A stretch of 64,000 bases of DNA from Prauserella shujinwangii (GCF_003001955.1 NZ_PVNH01000001.1:124001-188000); one strand, 5' to 3'; positions 7,664 to 17,505 are shown, counted from the stretch's first letter. Numbers and translations are program-made. The notes: generated by a model not told the origin, from the letters alone.

Positions 7664-8824
7664 TCAGGTGCGGGGTTCGTGGAGGGGTTCGGGGTTGCTG
7701 GTGAAGGTCGCTCCGGTGGGGGTGGTGAGGGTGAGTTGTCCGGTGTGGGGGCACAAGTGGTGGTGCCAGGTGGGGGTGTGTTTGGTGCGGTGGTGGCGGC
7801 GGCAGTAGCCGACCAGGTTGGTGGTGTCGGTGGTGCCGTGTTGGGCGTGGGGGTGGGCGTGGTCGAGGTCGCCGAACTGGGCGGGGCGGCGGCAGCCGGG
7901 GTGGCGGCATTCGCGGTCGCGTACGCGCACGAAGTCGTCGGTGACGGCTGGGGGGCGGTAGCGTTGGCGGCCTGCGTCGACGGGGGTGCCGGTGGCGGGG
8001 TCGGTGATGATGCGCCGCCAGGTGCTGTCGGGTTGGTGGGCGATCTGGTAGGCGAGCCAGGCGGGGATGGGGCCGTGCCCGGCCAGCTCGGCGGGCTCAG
8101 CGTTGAGCCCGGCCAGGGTGGTGAGGTCGACGTAGACGTGGATGTCGGCTTTCGGGCCCGCGGGCAACCCGGCGCCGGTGAGCAGGGTGTCGGCCAGCAC
8201 GTCGGCGCGTAGCTGATCCAGGGTGCGGGTTTCTCCGGCGCTGCGGAGTTTGCGCGCGGCGTGGTCGAGGCGGGCGTAGATGCTGCTGGCCACCTCCACC
8301 GGCAGATCCGCCACCAGGGTCGCCATCCCGTCCTCACCGTGCACCAGCTCCACCCGCCGCTCAGCCCGCCGACGCCAGGCCCGCAGCGCGGCGCCCTCGG
8401 GGTCGACCCGGTGGACCTGCCGCTGCACGGCGGCGCGCAGGTTCGGCGGGTTCTTGCCCGCCAGCTTCTCCGCCATGCGGGCGTCCACCTCGCGGGCTTG
8501 TTCGTCGGTCAGGCACGCGGTGGGCTCGTGCACCTTGGCGGCCTTGTCCGCGTCGATCTCACCCCGGGCCAGAGCAGCGAAGGTCTCCGGCAGGCGGGTC
8601 ACCAGCGCGTCAGCGAGATCGAGCTGCCGGGCGGCGACCCGCTCGGTCACCGCCAGCACCAGCGCCACCTCCTGCGGCACATCCCGCGCCCGGCCCCGCA
8701 ACCGGCGATACTCCGCCAGCGTCTCCAGCAACAACGCTTGGTAGCGCGCCACCTGAGCGGCGAACTCCTCAGCCCGGCGCAGCAAACCCTGTTCGGCGAC
8801 ACCGGGAACCAACGTCTCGGTCAT
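7664..8824 (-). CDS. HNH endonuclease of the DUF222/13E12-repeat type
   Basis: 386 residues from ATG 8824, with GAGGGGG upstream; six more codons are open before it. The N-terminal half is a DUF222 helical domain with LTDEQAREVDARMAEKLAGK and NLRAAVQRQVHRVDPEGA. The C-terminal HNH nuclease shows RDRECRHPGCRRP, FGDLDHAHPHAQHG and NLVGYCRRHHRTKH, giving Cys pairs, the catalytic D-H and the final His residues. These genes are multi-copy in actinomycetes; a near-twin lies at 38197-39355 with long stretches of identical DNA. Natural function is not established. The 21-bp array C abuts the stop codon. Confidence 0.9.
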   Translation of the reverse strand: MTETLVPGVAEQGLLRRAEEFAAQVARYQALLLETLAEYRRLRGRARDVPQEVALVLAVTERVAARQLDLADALVTRLPETFAALARGEIDADKAAKVHEPTACLTDEQAREVDARMAEKLAGKNPPNLRAAVQRQVHRVDPEGAALRAWRRRAERRVELVHGEDGMATLVADLPVEVASSIYARLDHAARKLRSAGETRTLDQLRADVLADTLLTGAGLPAGPKADIHVYVDLTTLAGLNAEPAELAGHGPIPAWLAYQIAHQPDSTWRRIITDPATGTPVDAGRQRYRPPAVTDDFVRVRDRECRHPGCRRPAQFGDLDHAHPHAQHGTTDTTNLVGYCRRHHRTKHTPTWHHHLCPHTGQLTLTTPTGATFTSNPEPLHEPRT

Positions 8825-8947
8825 GTGACCCCCTCGGCTCACCCACGACGCTACCCGGGTAGCGCGCTAGTTTCATCGCTCGACCGGGCGTAAGGGGAAC
8901 ACGCATCGTCACCACAGGTGTCCTTTTCGGACACAAAGTTTTCTTTC

Positions 8948-9231
8948 GTGACACCGTTCTCGGTCACCTCCAGGGCGGCCCGGGACACGCTGATCGGCGG
9001 GCAGGGACGCGACACCCTGGAGGGCGCCGCCGCTGCCGACTCGCCCGACGGGGCGCGGGGCCCGACCTGCTCCTCGGCGGCGGGGGCCCTGACCGGATCA
9101 CCGGCGGCGGTCGTGGCGCCGACACGATCGACCACGTCGGCGGGGTGCGCGGCAACGACCGAGCCGGTGGCGGGCCGGGGGTCGACGAGTGTTTCGCCGA
9201 TCCTGGTGACACCGTGACGAACTGCCCGTAG
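8948..9231 (+). pseudogene. relic of an RTX-type calcium-binding repeat protein
   Basis: One frame gives RDTLIGGQGRDTLEG. A second frame, entered at about 9045-9060, gives AGPDLLLGGGGPDRITGG, then RGADTIDHVGG, and ends VDECFADPGDTVTNCP before TAG at 9229-9231. Those are GGxGxDxL nonapeptide repeats and the usual actinobacterial RTX C terminus with its Cys pair. No single frame covers the whole. I see no signal peptide or upstream domain, so this is the broken tail of a secreted Ca-binding protein. It lies between HNH gene 1 and cynS. Confidence 0.68.
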
Positions 9232-9273
9232 CGCACCGCACGGACGCCGGCCCCGGCGGCGCCGCCCGGGTCG

Positions 9274-9723
9274 TCACCATCGGTAGTCGAGAAACTTGCC
9301 GTCGAAGGTGACCACGACCCGGTCACCGTCGGGGTCGGGGCGGCGGGCGAAGCCGACCCGGAAGTTGATGGCGCTCATGATGCCGTCGCCGAACTCCTCG
9401 TGGATGAGTTCCTTGAGCGCGGGCCCGTACACGGCGAGGGCCTCGGCGAAACGGTAGATCGTGGGGTCGGACAGCAGCGCCGGATCGGTGCCCCGGGTGG
9501 GTTGCCTGCGCAGGCTCTCCGCCACCGTCTCGTCCAGGCCGAGCATCCGGCACACCCGTTCGGCCTGTTCGGCTGTCATCGGGTGCTGGCCGAGCAGCGC
9601 CGCGGTCGTCCACACGACGGGAGCTCCGATCTCCCCGGCGAGGTCGGACCAGGACAGGCCGCGGCGGAGCCGGGCGGCGACGACCAGGTCGGCGGCGGCG
9701 GACTTGCTGAGGATCGGGTCCAC
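9274..9723 (-). CDS. cynS: cyanase (cyanate hydratase)
   Basis: 149 residues from GTG 9723, with AAGGAG upstream; the usual family length is 147-156. Cyanase converts cyanate plus bicarbonate to ammonia and CO2 as a decamer. The N-terminal helical domain (SDLAGEIGAPVVWTTAALLG) is followed by the catalytic domain, YRFAEALAVYGPALKELIHE then FGDGIMSAINF. The catalytic trio aligns as Arg91, Glu94 and Ser117. It is divergent from an FNT-family channel 292 bp away. That channel could carry cyanate, bicarbonate, nitrite or formate; the pairing suggests a detoxification or nitrogen-scavenging unit (inference). Confidence 0.95.
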   Translation of the reverse strand: MDPILSKSAAADLVVAARLRRGLSWSDLAGEIGAPVVWTTAALLGQHPMTAEQAERVCRMLGLDETVAESLRRQPTRGTDPALLSDPTIYRFAEALAVYGPALKELIHEEFGDGIMSAINFRVGFARRPDPDGDRVVVTFDGKFLDYRW

Positions 9724-10015
9724 GGTGTCACTCCTTCTCGGGTCGGCAGGATGACCCCAGGCTGTCGGCCCGGCGCGCCGGGAGCCATGGATCCCGCCCG
9801 CCGACACCCGATCTTCACGGGCAGGTCACGCGACGCCGGGTTCGTGGCACCGATGTGACGCGGAGGCAACGTGTGCCGCCGCCGGGCCGGGACGGCGGTG
9901 CGGACCTCGTGACGTGCTGCTCTCCGGCCCGTCACCGGGAGGAAACATCCCGTGCCGAGGATCGCGGCGGCTGCCCGCAGCACACGGCAGTGGCCCCCTA
10001 CCTAGGAGCGACGGT

Positions 10016-10870
10016 ATGTCCTACCTGAACCCGCCGGAGTTCGTCGGCAAGATGGTCGACGCGGGTGAGTCGAAGGTCTTCATGTCGACCCGCGACACCG
10101 TGATCCGCGCGTACATGGCGGGGGCGATCCTCGCCCTGGCCGCGGCGTTCGCCGTGACGGTCACCGTGCAGACCGGGCAGCCACTGGTCGGGGCGCTGCT
10201 GTTCCCGGTCGGTTTCTGCATGCTCTACCTGCTCGGCTTCGACCTGCTCACCGGCGTGTTCACGCTGGTCCCGCTGGCGTGGATCGACCGCAGGCCGGGG
10301 GTCACGTTGCGGACGGTCCTGCGCAACTGGGGTCTGGTGTTCGTCGGCAACTTCGCCGGGGCGCTCACCGTCGCGCTGATGATGGCCGTGATCGTCACGT
10401 TCGGTTTCTCCGTGGAGCCGGACGAGATCGGCCAGAAGCTCGGCGAGATCGGCGCGTCGCGGACCGTGGGCTACGCCGACCACGGCGCGGCCGGGCTGCT
10501 GACGCTGTTCATCCGGGGCGTGCTGTGCAACTGGATGGTGTCCACCGGGGTGGTCGCCGCGATGATGTCGACGTCGGTGTCCGGCAAGGTGATCGCCATG
10601 TGGATGCCGATCCTGGTGTTCTTCTACATGGGCTTCGAGCACTCCGTGGTCAACATGTTCCTGTTCCCGTCCGGCCTGATGCTCGGCGGCGACTTCTCCG
10701 TCGCCGACTACCTCCTGTGGAACGAGATCCCGACCGTGGTGGGCAACCTCGTCGGCGGGCTGACCTTCGTCGGCCTCACGCTGTACGCGACCCACGCCCG
10801 CACCGGCGCGGGCCGCAAGCGGCCGGTGCCCGAGGAGAACTTCGGCCTGCCGGCCAAGGTCGACGCCTGA
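10016..10870 (+). CDS. formate/nitrite transporter (FNT) family channel
   Basis: 284 residues from ATG 10016 (TAGGAG upstream). Six hydrophobic helices fit the FocA/NirC aquaporin-like fold: MAGAILALAAAFAVTVTV, LVGALLFPVGFCMLYLLGFDLLTGVF, VFVGNFAGALTVALMMAVIV, LFIRGVLCNWMVSTGVVAAM, IAMWMPILVFFYMGFEHSVVNMF and the final NLVGGLTFVGLTLYA. GFDLLTG, GNFAGAL, CNW and GFEHSVVNM are the family's signature positions, including the pore-lining His. It carries small monovalent anions. Divergence from cynS suggests cyanate or bicarbonate handling. Confidence 0.93.
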   Translation: MSYLNPPEFVGKMVDAGESKVFMSTRDTVIRAYMAGAILALAAAFAVTVTVQTGQPLVGALLFPVGFCMLYLLGFDLLTGVFTLVPLAWIDRRPGVTLRTVLRNWGLVFVGNFAGALTVALMMAVIVTFGFSVEPDEIGQKLGEIGASRTVGYADHGAAGLLTLFIRGVLCNWMVSTGVVAAMMSTSVSGKVIAMWMPILVFFYMGFEHSVVNMFLFPSGLMLGGDFSVADYLLWNEIPTVVGNLVGGLTFVGLTLYATHARTGAGRKRPVPEENFGLPAKVDA

Positions 10871-10890
10871 CCAGCACACGATGGCCGCGG

Positions 10891-10926
10891 CCCGGACGCG
10901 CGAGAAAAAACCTCCTCGCGTCCGGG
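10891..10926 (+). terminator. hairpin terminator after the FNT gene
   Basis: CCCGGACGCG (10891-10900) pairs perfectly with CGCGTCCGGG (10917-10926), with an A-rich loop between. It starts 20 bp after the stop codon, with no T tract, as is usual in high-GC actinomycetes. Confidence 0.7.
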
Positions 10927-10994
10927 CGGGCGCTGTCGATCCGGCCCGGTTCTGTTCGTTCGGGGAGTGAGGACACCCGACGAAGGAGGAACAC

Positions 10995-11837
10995 ATGACC
11001 GAGCCGCGTGAGGTGCTGACCGGGCTGGGCGTCGGCGAGTCGCCGCGCTGGCACGAGGACCGGCTGTGGTTCGCGAACTGGGGCGCGCAGGAGATCGTCG
11101 CGCTCGGCCCGGGCGGCGAGCCGGAGGTGATCGCGACGGCCCCGAAGCCGGTCGGGTACTCGATCGACTGGTTGCCCGACGGCCGCCTGCTCGTCACCGG
11201 CGAGGAGAACCTGCTGGTCAGGGAGCCGGACGGGGCACTGAAGCCGTACGCCGACCTCAGCGGGCTCGGCGCGCACTGGAACGAACTGGTCGTCGACGGG
11301 CGCGGCAACGTCTACGTCAACGACATCGGCTTCAGCTTCGGCGCGGAGGAGTTCCGCCCGGGCTCGATCGCGCTCGTCACCCCGGGCGGCACGGTGCGGC
11401 GAGTCGCCGAGGACGTCGCGTTCCCCAACGGCATGGTGGTCACCCCGGACAACTCGACGCTGATCGTGGCCGAGTCCTTCGCCCAGAAGCTCACCGCCTT
11501 CGACATCGGCCCCGACGGCGGGCTGTCCCGTCGCCGGGTGTGGGCCGGGGTCGGCGGCGACGGCATCTGCCTCGACGCCGACGGCGCCGTGTGGTGCTCG
11601 GACATGGCCGACGGCGGGGCCGTCTGCCAGCGCGTGCGCGAGGGCGGCGAGATCCTCGACCGCATCGACCTCGACACGCCGTGCTTCGCCTGCATGCTCG
11701 GCGGGCCGGACGGCAGGACGCTGTTCCTGATGGTGGCCGACTGGCGCGGGCTCGAGTCGATGGGGGACCTGTTCGCCGCCCGCACCGGGCGGGTGCTCGC
11801 CGTGCCCGCCCCCGCGCCGAAGGCGGGCAGGCCCTGA
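10995..11837 (+). CDS. SMP-30/gluconolactonase family protein
   Basis: 280 residues, ATG with AAGGAGG upstream. It is a six-bladed beta-propeller of the SMP-30/LRE family: LGVGESPRWHEDRLWFANW gives the metal-binding Glu, GAHWNELVVDGRGNVYVNDI the Asn and the Asp pair, and DNSTLIVAESFAQKLTAFDI then GDGICLDADGAVWCSDM follow. Members are lactonases acting on sugar lactones or related esters. No sugar-catabolic gene lies next to it, so the substrate is open. It stands alone between the FNT terminator and the convergent FAD/Rieske gene. Confidence 0.87.
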   Translation: MTEPREVLTGLGVGESPRWHEDRLWFANWGAQEIVALGPGGEPEVIATAPKPVGYSIDWLPDGRLLVTGEENLLVREPDGALKPYADLSGLGAHWNELVVDGRGNVYVNDIGFSFGAEEFRPGSIALVTPGGTVRRVAEDVAFPNGMVVTPDNSTLIVAESFAQKLTAFDIGPDGGLSRRRVWAGVGGDGICLDADGAVWCSDMADGGAVCQRVREGGEILDRIDLDTPCFACMLGGPDGRTLFLMVADWRGLESMGDLFAARTGRVLAVPAPAPKAGRP

Positions 11838-11852
11838 GCCGCCCGCGGCCGG

Positions 11853-13346
11853 TCAGGGGTCGCGGCGCTCCAGCGGCCGCACGGCGGGTCCCTCCAGGAC
11901 GGCGCCGTCGACGTCGAACCGCGAGCCGTGGCACGGGCAGTCCCAGCTGCGTTCGGCACCGTTGAACCGCAGCAGGCAGCCGAGGTGGGTGCAGCGCAGC
12001 GAGACGGCGTGCAGCTCGCCGTCCTCGTCGCGGTAGACGCCCTTCTTGCCGAGCCCGTCGCGGACGGTGCGCGCCTGCCCCCGCGGCACGTCCGCGGCGG
12101 ATCCGGCGTCCGCCGGGGTCAGCCGGTCGCCCACCAGGTCGGTGCCGACCTTCGCGTTCATCCGCGCGAGCGACGGCAGCGACCGGGGCGACACCCGCTG
12201 CGGGGAGAAGTGCGGAGCCAGCGGGTTGTCCCGGCCGGCCAGCCGGTCGGCGAGCACGGTCGCGGCCATCGTGCCGCCGGTGAGGCCCCACTTGGCGAAA
12301 CCGGTGGCCACCAGCAGCGTCGGGTGTCCCGGAAGGTAGCTGCCGATCATGGGCAGCGCGTCGTACCCGGACGGGTCCTGCGCCGACCAGCGGTGCGTGA
12401 TCTCGGTGACGTCCCAGTGCTCGCGGGCGAACGCCTCCAGCCGCTCGAAGCGCTCCGCGCCGACGTCCCGCGCGCCGGCGGGGTGGCTCTCGCCGCCGAC
12501 GATGAGGAGGTCGCCGTGGCGTGACACCGAGCGTTTCGGCGGTCCGGGCGTGATCGCCATGTCGCCGGGAGGCTCGCCCCGGATCCGCGCGGCGACGCAG
12601 TAGGAGCGCTCCGGTTCGAGGCGGGCGAAGAACAGCCCGCGGTCGAGCAGCGGGTAGTGGGTGGCCACGACCACCGCGTCGGCGACGACCGTGCCACCGG
12701 GGGTGCCGACCCGCCACGGGGCGGTCGCGGAGACCGAGTGCACGCGGCTGCCCTCGAACACGCGGCAGCCGTCACCGTCGACGGCCGCCGCCAGCCCGGC
12801 GGCGTAGCGGGCCGGGTGCAGGGCGATCTGGTCGGCGAGGCGGACGGCGGCCTCGACGGGAAACGGCAGGTCGGCGCGGTCGGTGAGCTCCACGGGCAGC
12901 CCGGCGTCCGCCGCGGTCCTCGCCTCCCGCTCGACCAGGGTCCGTTCCTCGCCGTTCCTGGCCACGGTCGTGGCGGGCCTGCGCTCCAGGTCGCAGTCGA
13001 TCCCCTCCTCGGCGGCCAGCCGGGCGATCGTCTCCACCGCGGCCAGGTTGCCGCTCGCGTAGGCGGCCGCGGTCCGCGGCCCGTGCCGCCGCTCGAGGGT
13101 CGAGTAGACGATCGACTGCAGTGCCGTGGCCTTCGCGGTGTTGTTCCCGGTGGCGCCGCGGGCGACCCGGCCGGACTCCAGCACCGCGACCCGGGCGCCC
13201 TGGCGCTTGGCCAGCAGCGCCGTGGTGAGGCCGGTGATGCCGGCCCCGAGCACGGCCACGTCGAACCGCTGCTCTCCGGCCAGCTCCGGGAACTCCGCCG
13301 GTGCGGGCCGGTCCAGCCACAGCGACCGCTCACCGCTGACGGTCAT
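11853..13346 (-). CDS. FAD-dependent oxidoreductase fused to a Rieske [2Fe-2S] domain
   Basis: 497 residues from ATG 13346, with GAGGAGGAAG upstream. Residues 1-370 are a DAO-type FAD domain with dinucleotide fold [24 protein letters not shown]. The C-terminal 100 residues are a Rieske domain: CTHLGC then CPCHGSRF, the two Cys/His pairs that hold the cluster, in the arrangement of the YhfW-like FAD/Rieske proteins. An oxidoreductase passing electrons through FAD and one [2Fe-2S] cluster in the cytoplasm is well supported. The substrate is unknown. A strong hairpin separates it from metE upstream. Confidence 0.9.
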   Translation of the reverse strand: MTVSGERSLWLDRPAPAEFPELAGEQRFDVAVLGAGITGLTTALLAKRQGARVAVLESGRVARGATGNNTAKATALQSIVYSTLERRHGPRTAAAYASGNLAAVETIARLAAEEGIDCDLERRPATTVARNGEERTLVEREARTAADAGLPVELTDRADLPFPVEAAVRLADQIALHPARYAAGLAAAVDGDGCRVFEGSRVHSVSATAPWRVGTPGGTVVADAVVVATHYPLLDRGLFFARLEPERSYCVAARIRGEPPGDMAITPGPPKRSVSRHGDLLIVGGESHPAGARDVGAERFERLEAFAREHWDVTEITHRWSAQDPSGYDALPMIGSYLPGHPTLLVATGFAKWGLTGGTMAATVLADRLAGRDNPLAPHFSPQRVSPRSLPSLARMNAKVGTDLVGDRLTPADAGSAADVPRGQARTVRDGLGKKGVYRDEDGELHAVSLRCTHLGCLLRFNGAERSWDCPCHGSRFDVDGAVLEGPAVRPLERRDP

Positions 13347-13360
13347 CCGCTTCCTCCTCG

Positions 13361-13404
13361 CCGTCGGGCACGGCCCCGTGGAGGGAAGGGGCCGTGCCCG
13401 ACGG
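13361..13404 (-). terminator. strong terminator hairpin after metE
   Basis: CCGTCGGGCACGGCCCC (13361-13377) and its exact reverse complement (13388-13404) form a 17-bp stem with a 10-base loop. It lies between the metE stop (13441) and the start of the next minus-strand gene, so it should end metE transcription. Confidence 0.85.
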
Positions 13405-13440
13405 GTACCCGGAACCGCCGCCGTCACACCGGCGGCCGGG

Positions 13441-15744
13441 TCACGCCACGCCGAGGCGCCGCCGCACCGTGCGGGCGGCGGTCACCATGTTGCGCAGCGC
13501 GGGCTCCACCTCCGCGTACCGGCGGGTCTTCAGCCCGCAGTCGGGGTTGACCCACAGCCGCTCCGCGGGCATCGCCGCGACCGCGGCCTCGAGCAGCCGT
13601 ACCAGCTCGTCCACTGTGGGCACGGCGGGGGAGTGGATGTCGTAGACGCCGGGTCCGACGTCGCGGGCGAACCCGGCGGCGTCCAGGTCGCCGACCACCT
13701 CCATGCGGGAGCGGGCCGCCTCGATCGTGGTGACGTCCGCGTCGAGGCCGTCGATCGCGTCGAGCACGTCGGCGAACTCCGAGTAGCACAGGTGGGTGTG
13801 GATCTGCACCGTGGCGGGCGCCGCTCCGGTGGCGAGACGGAACGCGCCGGTCGCCCAGTCCACATAGGACTTGCGGTGTTCCGCCCGCAGCGGCAGCAGC
13901 TCCCGCAGCGCGGGCTCGTCGACCTGCACCACGCGGATGCCCGCGGCCGTCAGGTCGCGGATCTCGTCCCGCAGCGCCAGCGCCACCTGGTCGGCCGTGG
14001 TGGCCATGGGCTGGTCGTCGCGGACGAAGGACCAGGCGAGGATGGTGACCGGGCCGGTGAGCATGCCCTTGACCGGCCTGCTGGTCAGCGACTGCGCGAA
14101 GGTGGTCCAGTCCAGGGTCATCGGCGCGGGCCGGGACACGTCGTCGTGCAGGATCGGTGGCCGGACGCAGCGGGAGCCGTAGGACTGCACCCAGCCGTGC
14201 TCGGTGGCGGTGCAGCCGTCGAGCCGCTCGGCGAAGAACTGCACCATGTCGTTGCGCTCCGGCTCGCCGTGCACGAGCACGTCCAGCCCGGCCTCCTCCT
14301 GCACCGCGACCACGCGCCGGATCTCCGCGCGCATCCGCTCGGCGTAGCCGGCCTCGTCGATCCGGCCCGCGCGCAGGTCGGCCCGTGCCCTGCGCACCTC
14401 ACTGGTCTGCGGGAACGAGCCGATCGTGCTGGTCGCCAGCGCGGGCAGGCCGAGCCGCTCGCGCTGGGCCGCGGCGCGTTCGGCGGCCGGCGCGCGGCGA
14501 CGGTGTTCGGGGCGCAGCGCGGCCAGGCGCGCCCGCACCCGGTCGTCCCGGGAGCGGGCCGAGCCCGCGCGGCGTGCCCGCCCGGTCGCCTCACGGATCG
14601 CGGCGGAGTGGGCGGGGGAGTCGTCGGTGAGGGCGCGGCCGAGCAGCACCACCTCGGCGATCTTCTGCCGGGCGAACGCCAGCCGGTCGCGCAACGCCGG
14701 GGCGAGGCCGGTCTCGGCGTCCAGGTCGTAGGGCACGTGCAGCAGGGAACACGAGGTGGACACCCCGAGCGAGCCGACCGAGCCGAGCAGGCTGGCGCAG
14801 GCCGACGCGGCCGCCTCCAGGTCGGTGCGCCACACGTTGCGGCCGTCCACCACCCCGGCGACCACGGTCTTGCCGCGCAGCCCGGGGAGCGAGTGGACGG
14901 CGGCGCCCGCGGCGGGCCCGCCTGCGACGAGGTCGAGCGCGACGCCGTCGACCGGCGTCTCCGCCAGCACGGGCAGGGCGGGACCGAGGTCGCCGAAGTA
15001 TCCGGCGACGAGCAGGCGGGGACGCTCCGGGAGGGCGCCGAGCCGGTCGTACGCGCGGCGCAGCGCGGCCAGTTCGGCTTCGGTGCGGTCGGCGGCGAAG
15101 GCGGGCTCGTCCAGCTGCACCCAGGCCGCACCGGCCGCGGCCAGCCGCGCGAGCAGCTCGGCGTAGCCGTCCAGCAGGTCGTCCAGCAGGTCGAGCAGGG
15201 TGAACCCGGCCGGTGCGCCCGGCTCCGGCTTGGCCAGCAGGAGGAACGTGACGGGGCCGGGCAGGACGGGGCGGGTCTCGATGCCGAGCGCGGCGGCCTC
15301 CCGGTACTCGGTGACCGGCTTGTCCCCGGCGAGGCGGAACCGGGTGCCGGGACCGAGCTCGGGCACGAGGTAGTGGTAGTTGGTGTCGAACCACTTCGTC
15401 AGCTCCAGCGGTGCGGTCTTCCCGTGCCCGCGTGCCATGGCGAAGTAACTGTCCACAGCAGACAGTCCAAGCTCGCGGAACCGGGGCGGGACGGCGTCGA
15501 ACAACACCGCGGTGTCCAGTACGTGGTCGTAGAGCGAGAACGTGTTGCCCGGCACCGAGTCGAGGCCGGAGCCGGCCAGCTCGGTCCAGGTGCGGGTGCG
15601 CAGGTCCTCGGCCACCCGGGCCAGGCCCGCCTGGTCGAGGCGCCCGTCCCAGTAGCGTTCCAGTGCGCGCTTCAGTTCGCGGTCCGGGCCGATCCGGGGA
15701 TATCCGAGAACGGTGGATCCGATCGGGGGCGTGGCTGCGGTCAT
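13441..15744 (-). CDS. metE: cobalamin-independent methionine synthase
   Basis: 767 residues from ATG 15744, the normal length for MetE. It transfers the methyl of methyl-tetrahydropteroyl-triglutamate to homocysteine. The N-terminal domain starts [19 protein letters not shown]. The C-terminal catalytic half has [15 protein letters not shown], then the zinc ligands: His and Cys in [11 protein letters not shown] and the last Cys in [10 protein letters not shown]. Upstream lies a cobalamin riboswitch, so the enzyme is made only when B12 is scarce and a B12-dependent MetH (not in this window) cannot work. A strong terminator follows. Confidence 0.97.
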   Translation of the reverse strand: MTAATPPIGSTVLGYPRIGPDRELKRALERYWDGRLDQAGLARVAEDLRTRTWTELAGSGLDSVPGNTFSLYDHVLDTAVLFDAVPPRFRELGLSAVDSYFAMARGHGKTAPLELTKWFDTNYHYLVPELGPGTRFRLAGDKPVTEYREAAALGIETRPVLPGPVTFLLLAKPEPGAPAGFTLLDLLDDLLDGYAELLARLAAAGAAWVQLDEPAFAADRTEAELAALRRAYDRLGALPERPRLLVAGYFGDLGPALPVLAETPVDGVALDLVAGGPAAGAAVHSLPGLRGKTVVAGVVDGRNVWRTDLEAAASACASLLGSVGSLGVSTSCSLLHVPYDLDAETGLAPALRDRLAFARQKIAEVVLLGRALTDDSPAHSAAIREATGRARRAGSARSRDDRVRARLAALRPEHRRRAPAAERAAAQRERLGLPALATSTIGSFPQTSEVRRARADLRAGRIDEAGYAERMRAEIRRVVAVQEEAGLDVLVHGEPERNDMVQFFAERLDGCTATEHGWVQSYGSRCVRPPILHDDVSRPAPMTLDWTTFAQSLTSRPVKGMLTGPVTILAWSFVRDDQPMATTADQVALALRDEIRDLTAAGIRVVQVDEPALRELLPLRAEHRKSYVDWATGAFRLATGAAPATVQIHTHLCYSEFADVLDAIDGLDADVTTIEAARSRMEVVGDLDAAGFARDVGPGVYDIHSPAVPTVDELVRLLEAAVAAMPAERLWVNPDCGLKTRRYAEVEPALRNMVTAARTVRRRLGVA

Positions 15745-15881
15745 CAGGCTCTCTCCTCGCGAGCTGACGGCGTGGCGTCCGGCGCACATCGCGGTCGGCA
15801 CACGAGAAGCGCGGCGGGCGGGCACGACCGGCCCGCCCGGTGGGCGCGTCCGCGTGCGCCTTCCCGCGAGGCGCCGGACGT

Positions 15882-15902
15882 CCGCGCACCGGCGGTGCGC
15901 GG
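15882..15902 (-). promoter_or_regulatory. hairpin in the riboswitch expression platform
   Basis: CCGCGCACC, loop GGC, GGTGCGCGG: a perfect 9-bp stem directly after the aptamer on the minus strand. A second hairpin (15815-15822 with 15832-15839, CGGGCGGG/CCCGCCCG) follows towards metE. Either could be the terminator or anti-terminator. Confidence 0.6.
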
Positions 15903-16101
15903 GCCGGCGGCAGGTCTTCGGACTCGCGGGCACCCACCGGGTCTCCGGTGGACCTACTGGCCGTCGCTTCCCGGGCGCGTGTGCGCCCAGTGCTCGATGA
16001 CGGCGGTCGTTCCCGCTCACCGCTGCGGGGCAGTCCCGGACTCACACCGGGTTCCCTCTTGCCTCACCCCGCCCCGTGGCCGGGAGGGGTGAACCACCAG
16101 C
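15903..16101 (-). promoter_or_regulatory. cobalamin (B12) riboswitch upstream of metE
   Basis: Read on the minus strand, the leader holds the conserved blocks of the cobalamin aptamer in order: GGCAAGAGGGAACCCGGTGT, GAGTCCGGGACTGCCCCGC, AGCGGTGAGCGGGAAC, the central CACTGG...GGGAAGCGACGGCCAG segment, and the closing GCGAGTCCGAAGACCTGCC. The first and last parts pair to close the aptamer. It starts only about 10 bases after the LysR gene's stop codon. With adenosylcobalamin bound it should shut off metE. Confidence 0.93.
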
Positions 16102-16111
16102 GCGGGCGAGT

Positions 16112-17047
16112 CTAGTGGTCCGCGGCGGGGCCGCAAGGGCGTCCAGCGGGTGGGACCGCGTCGCGCACCGCGCGGCAGCAGCGCACGAAGTCCCGCACGG
16201 CGGGGTTGCCGTCGGCCGCGGGCGGCCACGCGACGGCGACCCGGGTGGGACTCACCCCGGTGACGGGACGGTAGGTGACACCGGGCCGGGAGTAGAAGCG
16301 CGCCGCCGAGGCGGGGGCGAGGGCGATGCCGTAGCCGTTGGCGATGGCCTGGAGCCAGTCGTCGGGCTGGTCGGTGGTCGCGCCGATGCGGGGCGGGTGG
16401 CCCTCCCGTTCGTCGGTGGCGAGCCAGAAGTCGCGCCACGCTCCCGTCTCCGGCGGTGCGGCGACGAACGGCTCGTCCCACAGGTCGCGGAAGTCGATGC
16501 CGTCCCGTGCCGCCAGCGGATGCGTGGTGGGCACGGCGACCCACCGCGGCTCGGTGAGCAGGACCTCCACGCGCAGGGACTCCTGCCCGGGGAAGGGCAG
16601 CCGCAGCAGTGCCGCGTCGACCTCGCCACCGGCCAGCCCCGCTGTCGGGTCCGACCACGCCGCCTGCCGCATCTCCACCCGCCATTCCGGCCGGACCCGG
16701 CCGAACCGGGCGATGATCTCCTGTGTCGCCTCGTTCGCGGCACTGGCGAGGAACCCGACGCGCAGCACCCGCGCCGCCCGGCTGGCCGCGCTCTTCGCCT
16801 CCCGCAGTGCGCGGTCGCACGCGGCCAGCAGCTCCGGTGCCCGCTCCGCCAGCGCGTGTCCCGCCTCGGTGAGGATCATCCCGGCGCGCGAGCGGGTGAA
16901 CAGGCGGACGCCGAGCTGCGCCTCGAGCGACCGGATCTGCTTGGTCAGCGCGGGCTGCGACACGAAGAGGCGCTGCGCGGCACGCGTCAGGCTGCCGTCG
17001 TCCGCGACCGCGAGGAAGGACCGCACAAGCCGCGTGTCCACATCCAT
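16112..17047 (-). CDS. LysR-family transcriptional regulator
   Basis: 311 residues. The N-terminal HTH is [20 protein letters not shown] then [20 protein letters not shown], typical of LysR proteins; the C-terminal part is a periplasmic-binding-like effector domain beginning [17 protein letters not shown]. It is divergent from the DoxX gene (106-bp gap), the likely target besides itself. The metE riboswitch begins right after its stop codon, so read-through from lysR into the metE leader is possible. The effector is unknown. Confidence 0.92.
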   Translation of the reverse strand: MDVDTRLVRSFLAVADDGSLTRAAQRLFVSQPALTKQIRSLEAQLGVRLFTRSRAGMILTEAGHALAERAPELLAACDRALREAKSAASRAARVLRVGFLASAANEATQEIIARFGRVRPEWRVEMRQAAWSDPTAGLAGGEVDAALLRLPFPGQESLRVEVLLTEPRWVAVPTTHPLAARDGIDFRDLWDEPFVAAPPETGAWRDFWLATDEREGHPPRIGATTDQPDDWLQAIANGYGIALAPASAARFYSRPGVTYRPVTGVSPTRVAVAWPPAADGNPAVRDFVRCCRAVRDAVPPAGRPCGPAADH

Positions 17048-17153
17048 TCCATCAGGTTATAGCCGCTGGTATTGGACGTCGAGTGCGCACTCGGTGAGGG
17101 TGGAACCGTTGATCGGGCCTGCCCTGGGCCGGAGCTGGAAGGGAGTGTTCCGG

Positions 17154-17501
17154 GTGTTCACCGCTTACGTCGTGGTGGTGGTCGTCGCCGCCGCGGCCAA
17201 CGTCGCGGCCGCTGTCGCCGACTTCGTCCGTGCGGAGTGGATCCTCGCCAACATGACGCGGTACGGGATCCCGCACCGGTGGATCCATCCGCTCGGCGCC
17301 GCGAAGGCGGCGGGCGCGGCCGGCCTGCTCGCCGGGCTGGCGTACCCGCCGATCGGGATCGCGGCGGCGGCCGCGCTGCTCGGCTACTTCGTCGGTGCCG
17401 TCGGGACGGTCGTCCGCGCCCGGTGCTATGGCGACCTGCGGTATCCGGGTGCCTTCCTGGTCCTGGCCGTGGCGGCGCTGGCGCTGCGGCTGGCGGCGTG
17501 A
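17154..17501 (+). CDS. DoxX-like small membrane protein
   Basis: 115 residues from GTG 17154, chosen because GGAAGGGA lies nine bases upstream. Four hydrophobic helices: AYVVVVVVAAAANVAAAVADF, a segment around HPLGAAKAAGAAGLLAGL, IGIAAAAALLGYFVGAVGTVV and FLVLAVAALALRLAA. The pattern after helix 1, with a short amphipathic stretch and P-x-x-W/H-I, fits DoxX-like proteins (DoxX_2). The role is not known; relatives are linked to quinone or redox functions. It is divergent from lysR and ends 5 bp from a convergent gene. Confidence 0.75.
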   Translation: MFTAYVVVVVVAAAANVAAAVADFVRAEWILANMTRYGIPHRWIHPLGAAKAAGAAGLLAGLAYPPIGIAAAAALLGYFVGAVGTVVRARCYGDLRYPGAFLVLAVAALALRLAA

Positions 17502-17505
17502 CCGC

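Noticed and set aside
9808-10015. Extended N terminus of the FNT channel
   Set aside because: ATG 10016 has a good ribosome site (TAGGAG) and the family start; upstream residues are Pro/Gly/Ser-rich.
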